Positions 12,198 through 23,379 of a DNA stretch of 64,000 nt are shown here, piece after piece (the stretch's first letter is position 1; every line of letters begins with the position of its first letter). Both the position numbers and the translations under genes were made by a program. The notes under the pieces are model-generated. The model was not told the DNA's origin. It worked only from the letters and a program-made list of their open reading frames with translations, and did not search any database. Source of the stretch: Phyto melanocephala (Eukaryota > Arthropoda > Insecta > Diptera > Rhinophoridae); assembly GCA_941918925.1 (NCBI GenBank), contig OW799233.1, positions 169,178,235 through 169,242,234 on the forward strand, given 5' to 3'.

Positions 12198-12624
12198 CTA
12201 CATTTACACCTGAGCGAAATCTAGTAGATTTGATTTAAAATCTTTTTTAAAATCTATACCGTTTATATCACTATTTTTTTTACATTTTGCAAGATTTCGT
12301 TGTCAAAAAACTATATTTATTTACAAGCTAGTCTGAGAGGCTCTCTATGCTCTACTGCTTCAAAATCCAAACTCCATATTAAAAAAACGTAAGCAATAAA
12401 GTACTTGTGCAATTGCAACCACCTTATATATTATGATTGAATTTTTCTGAGTGCAGCGTAGTATATTTTATTACAATTTAATAAAAAACCACTAGATTTA
12501 AAGTAGATTCTGTCAAAATCTAGTGGCGAAGTAGCTTTCGTTTTGTATGGGAAATCGGGCAGAAATGAACAAGATTTCTCTCAAAATCCCGTAAGTACTA
12601 GATTTTGTGTAGGTGTAAATGTAG
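12198..12624. mobile_element. MITE with TA target duplication (Tc1/mariner type)
   Basis: CTACATTTACACCT (12198-12211) and AGGTGTAAATGTAG (12611-12624) are perfect inverted repeats, each flanked outside by TA (12196-12197 and 12625-12626). After four mismatched bases the repeats resume as AAATCTAGTA, giving terminal repeats of roughly 28 bp. Inside, CCACTAGATTT (12489-12499) pairs with AAATCTAGTGG (12516-12526), so AATCTAGT motifs recur in both orientations. There is no coding capacity. The TA duplication points to a mariner-type transposase acting in trans. Confidence 0.68.
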
Positions 12625-12884
12625 TATTTGATTAAACAAAACAAATATTAATGTGTTTTGTTTACGTGAGTTGAAAAAGATATTTTTCATATTATAAAGT
12701 ATTTATACTATAAACGGCTATGGTTAAACCAAATTATATCTTGAAATAAGAAATACTTACAGACATAGAAGATCGTTTTTTAAAAACTCTACGAAATTTG
12801 TTATGGTTGACTATTATTGTAGATCACTGAGCGCGAACTGTCAAGTGGAGTGTAAATAACATCATTTTGACAAGACCACATCAG

Positions 12885-13365
12885 TCGCCAGATTTTGGGC
12901 CCTTTTAAAATAAGTCTAGGAGGGAGGGTATTAGATCACCACATAGTCATCAGGTATCTTAAAGGCTCTTTTCACATGACATCAAATATCTAAAAAGAGA
13001 TCATGTGTACTTTTGCCTAGAGTCCTGTGTCTCTTGGCAGCAAGGGAAGGACAATCGCATATAAGTTAGAAAACCGTTTCCACCTTCTTCAAATCTAAAC
13101 ATATGAGACAGTGGTCGTTATAAGGAGATAAGATTCGATCTGCAAATTTCATCCAGTGACCAGCAAATTCTACTACCAACCTCGAGTTGTCATCGACCTC
13201 AGTTTGAAGTTCAGTTAGATATATGTACTCAGTCCACGCCACCTGTTTTCGTCTTCTTCAAGAAATTATCTTGAGGTATAACTAAAAATAGTCTGAAATG
13301 GGGTTGTGACTGCATTTTTCATTGGTACGCCAGAGCTGATGTTTCCTAGTCAATGTATCTGCACG
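12885..13365 (-). pseudogene. LINE ORF2 3' end relic (RNase H end plus zinc-finger tail)
   Basis: On the minus strand, around 13365-13340, the reading NKRADTLTRK matches the GN..AD.LAR motif that ends a LINE RNase H domain. Further on, about 13170-13020 reads FAGHWMKFADRI, then NDHCLICLDLKKVET, then ICDCPSLAAKRHRTLGK. This is the conserved GH..../C..C/E../HL.C.CP.LA..R...LG tail of I/R1/LOA-like non-LTR retrotransposons. At least three stops and one frameshift interrupt it, so it is dead. GC content is higher than the surroundings, as expected of former coding DNA. The clade cannot be fixed by eye. Confidence 0.65.
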
Positions 13366-13399
13366 TTTATTATCATAGTGGACCTATAATCGTCCTTAA

Positions 13400-16300
13400 A
13401 AACTCTTGCCTCTATTAAAAAGTTAGTCGTGGTAGTTATAAACCTAAAAAAAATATTTATATTGTCTTGAATACTCTTATCATTCAGTATCCTTCATGTT
13501 TTCAGATTGTAAAAGTTTAAACCTGAAACACGTTGCGTTCATCCGAATGACGTAAACGGCTCTGTCACTAGTTCATCAGAGAAATTTAACCCCATAGCTC
13601 ACTTTTGAGCAGTCCGTATAAAACCTGGTGTTAAAAACTTGTCGCTTCATCTATCAGAACTTATTTCTCTTATTAATTTTATTTAGAAAAATTTAATGTG
13701 AGGACACAGAAGAGAATTATTTAGTATTTTTTTAAGCTAACCCAAGTCATTTTTTATCTCAGCCAAGATCAATACTTTTATAATTTTAAAATTTTAGACT
13801 TTAAAAATGCAAAAATTATCATTAGATTAATGTTAAGTAATTAAACAAAAACTATTCAAAAGTATATTAAAAATAATACGTACCTATTTATGGCTACCAT
13901 ATCATTTTTAATATCATCTCGGACCAATAGCCTCTAATTTTTAAATTTTAGCTTCATAAACAAAAAAAAAAAAAAAAAATAGTTCAATTTAAATGGAAAA
14001 AAGTACCTTTTTTCAATTTCCATAATAATGAACAAATTCAAAGTTTAAGACATGATTTATAGTGAATAAATCTTCGCAAAAATAAATATGTTCTAAAAAG
14101 TAACAAACTGTCAAATTTTCAACTTTCTATTCTGTTATAAATGATCCGAATTGGCCAATTGGAAATTGTCCATATTTTTCCGTATCACTTTCGGGTAATT
14201 TTTTGTCCCACAAGAACTTTCCAAAATTAATAATTGTGCATATTCCGTAAAATTTTATTACTGCATCATCATCAGCTAATGATTATAATATACAATAGGA
14301 GCTTTTTAAATTACCAAAAAGAGGGACAAGTTTTACATGCGAATTTGAAAAAGACTGCTGAATCCAAATTATTTTTTTTGCAAAGTAACAATTGCATATA
14401 AAATTTTTAAAATGAAACTGATAATAATGAGCAGTCACTTGTCCTCGTAATGATATTTTTGGCAACCGGGAACACAACTGAGATTAGACTGCCATCACAT
14501 TTCCACTAACTGATTAAAAAAGGTCAAATATTTCAACACAAAAATATCTATTTTGAAATTTATTTTCTTAAAAGTTAAAAAAATTTTAAACCACGATTTA
14601 CTTAAAAAGAATTCCATATAATATTCGACAATTTTTTTTTACTTAAGCTTAAATTTACAAACAGTGTAACAAACATGACACAACCTCACCGTCTTGTTGA
14701 AGGGTGCAAAAGTAAAAAAAAAGTTTTAAAACTCAAATAGCCATCATATGAAAAACTTAAAACTTTGTCCGTTAAACATTTTGCAGAGTCGTTGAAGATT
14801 TGTTATTTTTTTTAAGAAAACAAAAATAACAAATATGATGGGGTTTAGGATGACCAACATTAAGATAAAATAATAACAACATATTAGTTTTATATAAGTT
14901 CGTATCTAAATTTAGAAGAGAAAATATTTATTTTTTTTTTAATTATAAATCAAAAAAAGGATTATTATTCAAACCAGACTTAACACAAAGTGACATGGCC
15001 TTGTAAAATTAAGTTTGTTTTTGAAATAATCTGGTCACCCTTTTTCAAACATTGTTCTAGTATGAAACTATGTATATGGATTGGCGGTATTAAGTCATGT
15101 TCTGTCTACAAAAATTGATGCAATTACGTTGCTATATTTGGTCTACGGCGATTAAATGCATTGAAGCGTGTAATTAAAAATTAATTTTACTTTTTATCAC
15201 ATTACATTCATTTGAACTCAAATATGAAGACAACAACTTTTTTGCTGGAAAATTGTACAACCTTAAGACAATGTAATTTTTTAAACCTTTTTTAAAAAAT
15301 ATTTTAGTTAAAGAATCTTAAATGTAGACGATATAAATTTAGAATAATTTACGTTTGAATGTTTAAAACATATTTTAGTAATCATCGTTAGCGAACATTT
15401 CATTTTTATAGGAACATTTGTCTGACGGTCACTCAAGTACTCTTGACATTGTTAAAATATCTCCCCTTTTTTCACATACATTCTCTAATTTTTTTTTCTT
15501 ACATTGTGAACTACACTGAAATAAAAAAACAATTTCAACTGTATCAGAATTAATGTTTCGCATATAGGAAAAATTAATCTTGACGTGTGTCAGAAATTTT
15601 TTTAATTTAAGCTCTAAATTAAAGAACATTTGTACTTGTGGTTTACTAAATACTTATCATGGTTTCTATTATTATCACTAAAACGAAACAAGTAAACAAA
15701 AAATATATAGGTCAGATGGTTATTAGTCAAAGAAATAATTTTAATTGAAGGAAGTAATGTGTTTCAAGAAATCAATTAAAAATGGCCCATAATTTTTAAA
15801 AATTGTAAATTACATGTTAAATCGGAGCTAGAAATTTGTTTAATTTTGACTTAGAATACTGTGCAGTTATTGTACACTTTATATGACCTTAATTCAGAAA
15901 TAAAGATGCTATTTTCTTACCTTTTTGATTTGATTTGGTATGTGAAAAAGAGATATCAAACTTTGTCTTCTATTCATTTTATTAAAGTAAAAAAACTTTT
16001 CATGACTTAAGATGTACTTGTGCCTTTATTTAATGTCCATCTTATATCACATTATAACCCTTAAGGATATTTAATCGCAAAATTAAAAAATAAATACTTT
16101 CTGTTTTCCTAAACAGTTCAATTCATCATTTTTCTTGCTTCAATAAATGTTTTACTCCTCCTTGTTATTCATATTGTAAAAATATAATTTGTAAAGAATG
16201 AAACGAAAATCCTTTTTTAATCATTTAATAATAGATGTATCCTTTTTATATTTTTTTTTTCCAAACCCTAATCCATGTGTGCCTGTCCTTGCATTGTATG

Positions 16301-17050
16301 TGTTTGTATTCTCGTCATATAAACACATCTTATTATATACGTACGAGTACTAGTATATGCCCTGTTTATGTACTTATTATTGTACTTTTTTGCTGTTGTT
16401 ATTTTCTGTTTTTTATTGGACTTTCCCTTATGAACAGTGTTCCATTTGGCCTTTATAAACTGTTTGTTGTAATATTTTTCGAACAACATAATTTTTTTTT
16501 AATTTTTTTGTTTGCTTGAGAATTTTTTTGTGTATTTTTTGGACAACATATTACTTTAAAACATCTGCAACATAATAAATCATATTTTGTTGCTTTTTCT
16601 GTTGCTGCTGCTACTTGTTCAGCTCATACTTTTTGCAGCATTGTATGCATGTACCATGGTTTTCATATTTAGGGTTTTGTACAAAAATGTTTCGCCTTTA
16701 ATAAGCTTCAATAACAAAAATGGTTTTCAACGTAAAAACCAATAAAACTGCAATTTGTTTGTGTAGCTTATGGAGAATTTTAAAATACCTTAAAGTTATA
16801 ATAAGAAAGAAAATTATAACTGACTGGGTCGAAAATTAGTAACACTTCATTATCATTTTATAGTATAGATACTAGAACTATTTGGCTATAAATTAAAATA
16901 ATATACATAATATATAAGTAATATACATATGTATCAGACGTTATTCAGCTATGCTCAGATCAAGAGCTTGTACGTTATTTTTATTATTATTTAAAAGCAA
17001 TCAAAACGTCCCTTTTCACCTGACTTTAAGAGTTTTGTATCTCACTGTTG
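13400..17050. other. AT-rich DNA with no recognisable gene
   Basis: No domains, RNA genes or element ends were identified. The two overlapping opposite-strand ORFs at 16235-16519 are chance frames in T-rich DNA. The stretch separates two LINE ORF2 relics on the same strand (12.9-13.4 and 17.1-17.5 kb). Confidence 0.5.
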
Positions 17051-17054
17051 CTTG

Positions 17055-17560
17055 GTTAATTGTGTGGCATCGTTAAAATATCAAATAAGTCTACTACTAT
17101 TATCACCTCAGTGATTTTATAGGAGTTAATTATTTCACTGAGTCCTGGGCAACTACAGGTGTTGCTGTCTGTCGACAATCCAGTCCTTTGTTATCTTCAT
17201 TATTTTCGTTAGACTGAGGTCCATCTCAGCTTTTGTTTGTAAAAGTATGCTTACCCATGATTCTTATTATATTGCGATCTGAGACTCTCAAACGTCTTTA
17301 AGTTCGAGGATTCTATCTGTGAAGATATTGATGTTGCTAGCAATGCGCTGATTGTGCATGGATCTAACCTCTATTTGCGTAAAATACAGTCACTTGATAA
17401 CATATATTCGACCCATGCACTCTACTGGCATAAGAATCTTCTTCTATGCGGCCCCTCGACCACACCCATTAAACTCATATGCTTCACCGGCATCTGAGTC
17501 TTTCTAAGCTCTTAATAGCCGAAGTTCAGAATTCTTCTTTTCTTAATACCTCTATAACCC
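17055..17560 (-). pseudogene. Possible LINE RNase H relic
   Basis: This block is GC-richer than its flanks and carries scraps of protein on the minus strand. One reading, ASNINIFTDRILELKDV, resembles the INIFTDSQAALKAL segment around the second catalytic acidic residue of LINE RNase H domains. Many stops and frame changes remain and only this motif is persuasive. It lies on the same strand as, and upstream of, the RNase H end at 13.36 kb, so the two could be one element split by later insertions. That link is inference. Confidence 0.33.
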
Positions 17561-17564
17561 GAGA

Positions 17565-18745
17565 CTATAAAAAAATTTAAATTCATTTTAATTTTACGTA
17601 CTCCACCAATGCAAGATATTTATAATGGTATAAATTTATAAATTTGTCTGTAACACCAGAAAATATCAACATTTAATTTTTATAATATATTATGTCATTT
17701 GATGTAATTGTGATCAGAAACACCAAATTTTTAAAATTATTTATTTTCGTAAATTTTCTTACTCGTTGTAAATTTAGTTATTTTATTATCATTTATTATG
17801 CATCATACGTTATTTGCTATCAATTCACACTGTTAATAACGAGACAATGAAAAAGGTAAACACAATAAATATTTGGTAAATGATTATATGATCAATTGAA
17901 TCAAAGTAGAAAATGAACTGATGTCTGTCAAACTAAAAAGTTGCGCAATTTAAGTTCTCTTTATTTACAGTTTTAAAATTTAAAAAAACGTATAATTTAA
18001 CACAGCTTATCCATTTAAACAAGTCATTAAAAAATGAACACGTATTACATATTCTATGTATCTCAGCTTTAGAACTAACAATCATAGATTAGGATATCAA
18101 AGATTTAAGTCTTAATTCAAATACAACGTTTATAGATCTTAGAAATGTATTCCCTTGCCTTGTGCTCGCCAATTTAATAGAGCGCTCCTTAAATGTCACA
18201 TCGCGGATAATTATCTATCAGAGCTGGTAATATGCTGTACAATTGTTCGAATCATTTATACATTTATTCTTTATCCAGATTAAACCATGTAAAGCTCTCG
18301 CAACTGTAGAAGCAAGTGTGACGGAGGTCTAGCATTTGGCATTTATTTTATTTTATTTTATGTCTTAAAGACAGAAAAACTATTACTTTGTAGAGCCACT
18401 TAATTGATTTCGTTTGTTCATGTGATTTAACTCCGTCTGTGGACGTACGCAAATCTGTAGTTATGAAGCCAACATTTGACACGCAATTGCTAAAATAATA
18501 TTGAATCTGTCGAACAATTGGTGCGAAAGTGGACTGCCATAATAACGTTCGTAAGGCGCACTCACGAAGGTTATATTGCAGAAATACTTTTTAATATATT
18601 TTTATAAAATTTTTAAATCTATATTCGTTTTATAATTATTTCGTTTTGTTTTTAAAAAATAAATGTTTACATTTCAAAATCTAGCTGCTAAGAAACCCAT
18701 TTCTTTCAGCGCATCTTTCAAGCTGTTCTTTCTTTTTTTCCTCTT
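17565..18745. other. No gene recognised
   Basis: The stretch is AT-rich, with a locally GC-richer block at 18130-18560 that looks like decayed repeat DNA, but I could not place it in any family. A short (ATTTT)n run sits at 18341-18360. Confidence 0.45.
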
Positions 18746-18746
18746 C

Positions 18747-20616
18747 TTTTTATACCCGCCACCAAAAAAATGGTGGGGTTATATTCATTTTGTCATTCCG
18801 TTTGTAACACATCGAAATATCCATTTTAGACCCCATAAAGTATATATATTCTGAATCAGGGTTTGATTTGATAACGATCTAGCTATGTCCGTCCGTCTGT
18901 CCGTCTGTCCGTCTGTTGAAAGCACGATAGAGGTCGCACCGAAAAAGCTAGGGGGCTCAAATTTTGCCAGAATCTTTCTTATACACAAGGTTTGTTTGGT
19001 ATTGAAAATGGGCTAAATCGAAATATTAGGAAGGGAGTTATAGCTCGAAAAGCAAGAGTAGATCGAAAAAACCGTGTCCTTCGAACATCGAATAAAATGG
19101 AATTGTGTCCAAACGCATTAACGTAGACTTCGAATATATATTTCCTGAGTAAAAACAATATTTCTCCCCGAAAATTATCTAAATCGATGCATTAGGAGAG
19201 GAGTTATCGATCAAAATGTACGAAAATTTATACCGCACATTGTATTTTTCGGTATATTTAAAAACAAAAACGTCATAAAAGCAACAAAATTGGATGTACG
19301 ACTCTGAAATTTTGCACACTTTGCTTTTTGGTGAGGCGCTTTTCTGTAACGGAAAATCAATATGCCACGCCTACTTTTACGCCCACCTCCCATATAACGT
19401 TTTACCTAAAATTCATATAATTTCCCTATTAATAATGAATTTGGAATAACAAAGGGCTATATTGAAACACATAAGTTGTACTCATTCACAAAAATAACTT
19501 TGACACGCCTACTATAACGCCCACTTTTCACGTTATCTACCGTTAATGAAATTTAAAGGCTCATAAAACCGCCAAAATTAGAGGTATGCTGATCAAATTT
19601 GCTAGGTATATCCTTCTAATCAGTGCAATTGTTGTGCCAAAAAGTTAAGGTGCCACGCCCACTTAACGCCTACCTCCCATATAACGTTTTATCTTAAATT
19701 CATGTAATTTCTCTATTGACAAAATTTTTGGAAAAGAAAAGGATTATATTGAAATATCTAAGTTGTGTTTATTAGCAGAAACTTTATTGACACGTCTACT
19801 TTAACGCCCACACTCATTGAAACACTATATTTACAAAAGCATTTTAGTAGCATATCGAAGTTATAAAGGGTGGCTAAATTTTAAGGGCCGATATTGATTT
19901 TAAATAAAACACAAATTATGTAGGAAATTATTATTATTTCTTTTTATAATGATAATATTTGTATGGTTCAATTATGTTTTTAACAAAATATCGGCCAAAT
20001 GGCCCTCCCCCCCTTGGCGCCACTCCTTTATCAGATGGTCCAAATTTTCAATGACATTGTTGATGCTCAATTGTTGGGCATGATGATGAGTCGAGGTTGA
20101 CTGCTCTTTTGCCACGTTATCGTGAAAAACAGCAATGTTTCCCATTCAACAAACTAAGGTGGCATTCGCAGATGTTTTCACATTTCATACAGACTTGCTT
20201 TGCAGACATTTAAATATTTTTTACAATTTTCACGATTGTGGACCAATTCGAACGATTATGTTGACCAAAAGAATCACGAAGTGCATTTTGATTTGAACGC
20301 CCATTTTTATAAAAAACCTGAATAAGTTTTAAGCGTTGCTCACTTGCGTATCTTTCCACGGATCAAATTGTGTAAGTTTGAGATTGAGAAATGGCAAATG
20401 GAATGCAGAAAACAAATTTAAAGACTGGGTGTAGTTCACCTTCACCATGGGCCCTTAAAATTTAACCACCCTCTACAAAGAAAGTGATACATATTTTATT
20501 ATAAAGAGATTATTCCATAATAATTAACAAAATAATAAATAATATGCTTCAAATGTACACAAAATTGGTGGTGGGTATAAAAGATTCGGCACAGCCGAAT
20601 GTAGTGCTCTTACTTG
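18747..20616 (+). mobile_element. Family A Helentron, complete, carrying a nested mariner
   Basis: The 5' end lies in a T-run and has the subterminal repeat TATACCCGCCACCA, which itself folds with the downstream TGGTGGGG. The leader and GTCCGTCT tandem repeat (18887-18916) follow. The body has two ~288-bp units, marked by CACGCC(T/C)AC near 19366 and 19654. At the 3' end the inverted subterminal repeat TGGTGGTGGGTATA (20566-20579) precedes the hairpin ATTCGGCACAGCCGAAT (20584-20600) and the tail CTCTTACTTG. This is the Helentron/DINE-1 plan, and T-rich insertion sites are usual for the group. There is no Rep/helicase ORF, so the copy is non-autonomous. The many ORFs of 60-70 codons inside are chance frames. 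Confidence 0.82.
19866..20473 (-). mobile_element. Internally deleted mariner nested in the Helentron
   Basis: The terminal repeats AAGGGTGGCTAAATTTTAAG (left) and its reverse complement (right end 20473) are flanked by TA at 19864-19865 and 20474-20475, a mariner target duplication. On the minus strand the interior reads ..EQRLKLIQVFYKNGRSNQN, a helix-turn-helix, then NVAKEQSTSTHHHAQQLS. It then jumps straight to the transposase C-terminal end (HLADIL-like) at the C-rich run near 20005-20013. The whole DDE/D catalytic core is missing. This copy also lacks 9 bases in the helix-turn-helix that the 45-52 kb copies retain. Confidence 0.75.
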
Positions 20617-22398
20617 TTATTTTGTGCTTTTTTATTTTATCTTGTTGAAGTATTGTTATACAAAATCCAATAAATACACATGTGCAAAATTAAGCTAAAT
20701 ACACCCTTAAGAAATTCTGATAAAATTCCCGAAATATAAATTTCATCTACAAAGTGTACTTGTTTAAATTTAAATTATTTAAAAGTCTTTTAAAAATTAA
20801 TATCAAAAATAATCTAATTTTGGCCTAAAAATTTCACAATTTTATATGCAAATTTTCTATAAAATTTATGTGTTTGAAATTAACTTTTTTGATTCATTTG
20901 AAAATATTTTACCCCTACACAATTTTATCAATTTTAGAATACATACTTTTTAAAAAAATATTTTCTCTCAGCACGTAATTGCTGGAAAAGGTTTATAATA
21001 TATCTTTTCTTATTAACTATCTATTATTTTTGATGTTGCCTATAGAATGATGAACTAAGATGCCGTCCACTGCCAATCGTAATACTGGACATAACAATAA
21101 AACCATTTATGAAGTGTAAACAATGAAAAATATTAAACATTCTCCATAGAGGCATGTAAACTATTAAACAATAAATTATATTTAAACATAAAAACAATAT
21201 AAATATTTAAACATACAAACGCGCATGAATACAGAGATAGTGTAAAATGCACCATAAATAAGTATGAGTCTGATGCAGAAATTCTTGGCATGACCAGGTA
21301 GTTTTATATCAAACAAAAAAGCTATTGATTCATGTTTGTATTGGCATGCATGTATGAGAATGTCTTCATGTATGTTGATTATTTTTACACAATTTGTTGT
21401 TTTTACAGTCGTATATCAATTTCAGATAAAAATGTTAAATTATTGATACAAATATGCTTTTAAAAATATTAAAATATTAAAATAAATAAGCAAACAAAAA
21501 AACACACACACAAATATATTTATAAATAAATAAATATTTTAAAATACGCCACATGTACACTGAAATCGAAATGAAATTTTTGTGAAATTTTTTTATGAAT
21601 TAAGCATTAGGTGAAAATAATGTAATTAATATAAAAGTTTTTTAAGGCGAAGAAATTTTGCATAATTTTAAGAAATAGTTTGAAAAGTGCAACCATATGA
21701 GCTTGTAAAAAAAAGTATTAATTGAACACAAATACTATTGTCAAATACTATTTGTCAAATAGCTATGATAAAAAAAACAAACTTGTCCTTCAAAACAAAA
21801 CAAAAAAAAAATAAAATAAAAATGTTCTGTTACATCGATACATACAAATATGTACAAATCTTGTTAGAAATTCTCTTTATTTCCCTAATAGGTAAATCAA
21901 AATCAACTTGTTGTCTTTCAATTAATGGTTTTTGAAATTATGTCATGAGTTTAAGTATGACGTCGAAACAAATTCGTGAATTGCGTGAAATAAAAAACAT
22001 TCAATATTTAAAATATTCAATAAGTATAAACAAAAAAATTCCATTTTTTGTTCACTTAGGTTTCTTCAAATTAAAAAATTTTGTATGCATATGAAGGTTT
22101 AATATTCTTGAAAATTCTGCAAGTACCCAGCAAAAAAAGCCGCATAATAAAATGATTTTGTAGACAATTTAGTAAAGATATAGTGATTTAATTTAGATGT
22201 GTGTTCATGTGTGTTATGATTTAATAATTAGCATATCATCGAAGAGCATGTAATTATATGACTATTAAACTGCAATCCGATGTAATAAGTGTATATAACA
22301 CTCGCATATTTGCTTAAAAACGAATATCGGTCGTTTGGCTGATAAAGTATAACTACATGAACTGATTAGGATGCATGATGTTATATTCATATTTTGGT
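20617..22398. other. AT-rich DNA with no recognisable gene
   Basis: No coding region, RNA gene or element boundary was recognised. The ORF at 21738-21935 is a chance frame rich in K and F. Confidence 0.55.
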
Positions 22399-22399
22399 G

Positions 22400-23370
22400 C
22401 AGTGTACTCGCAATAATTTGAGCGCCCGATTATATGAACACCGCAAATATGAACACTATTTTTCTTCTACTGACGTTAATTTTGGAATATTTAAGATTAA
22501 ACAAATTAGTCTTTAATTCATCTACAACCAAGATTATTAGATTTAAACCACATTTAAATAAAAACTCAGATAAATTTAGTATTTTCGTTGATTGGCAGGA
22601 AATGTTTGAAAATTATACAGTAAAATATTTGGCTATGTCCCTGCAAAGCAATTTATCCTAGAATTTACATATTCAGGAAATTAAATCTAAAATATCTCCC
22701 GTAGAAGGGCTTTTGTACAAATTTAAATACAAATTGAATGAGGAAACAAAACTAATTCTTTATAAAGCATTAATTCAAAGACACTTGAATTATTTAGTTT
22801 CAGTTGTAGAGTTTGGAACTAAAATCTCTACAAAGAATTCAAAATAAAGCACTAAACCAGTTTTTTGTCTACCTCTTGGGCACCCTACGTTAAATTTATA
22901 TCAAGATTTTTTCAAAAATATTTTACCTATAAAAGGGATGTATAAAAGGCAATTACTTCTTTTCGTTTTTAAATCGTTCCACAACATTGGGCATAATACA
23001 ATAACTTTCATGAGTAATCAAACAGCTATTAGTACCAGAAACAGCTCAAGTTTAAGAATCGCAAGATGCAGACTTGAAACAACTAAACAAAGAATTGAAC
23101 ATATTGTTTGTGTATATAATTATTTACCGCAAAGTCTAAAAGATATTTATGCAATATCAACATTTAAGTCCAATCTTAAAACGTTTTTATTAAACAATTT
23201 AGAAATGCTTTTGATGAAATATTAAATTTTATTCTTATATAATTTTTACATGTACCCGTACATTTACATTACTTTTAAAATATTAGATAATAACTAAAAT
23301 ATTTTATTTAATTTATTATACAAATGAACTGGCTTGTTTTTAATTAGTTCATATTATCGCAAGTACACTG
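22400..23370. mobile_element. Segment bounded by mariner/pogo-like inverted repeats
   Basis: CAGTGTACTCGCAATAAT at 22400-22417 is matched, with two differences, by the reverse complement of ATTATCGCAAGTACACTG at 23353-23370. The right end is followed by TA and the left preceded by TG, which may be a decayed TA duplication. Starting CAGTG, these look like termini of a Tc1/mariner/pogo-type DNA transposon. The interior is not a transposase but a LINE reverse-transcriptase relic (listed separately). The LINE either inserted into the DNA transposon or the segment was captured between two ends. Confidence 0.55.
22470..23223 (+). pseudogene. Non-LTR retrotransposon ORF2 relic (RT thumb and C-terminal region)
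   Basis: Reading in shifting plus frames, 22490-22660 gives LNKLVFNSSTTKIIRF, then IFVDWQEM and VKYLAMSLQSNLS. This is the K..LVFN..KT..I.F ... VKYLG..L...L.W block that follows the RT active site in CR1/Jockey-superfamily LINEs. A stop replaces the tryptophan at 22659-22661. The match resumes with HIQEIKSKISPV, LYKFKYKLNEETKLILYKALI and, after a frameshift, a 95-codon open stretch (22938-23225) ending YLPQSLKDIYAISTFKSNLK. The latter is the usual C-terminal YN.LP..I....S...FK..LK motif. The catalytic FADD part is missing. The element is dead and 5'-truncated. Confidence 0.68.
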
Positions 23371-23379
23371 TACATCATT

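Noticed and set aside
16235..16519. 94-codon ORF with a hydrophobic membrane-like sequence
   Set aside because: T-rich DNA yields F/L/I-rich frames by chance. The opposite strand is open over the same stretch.
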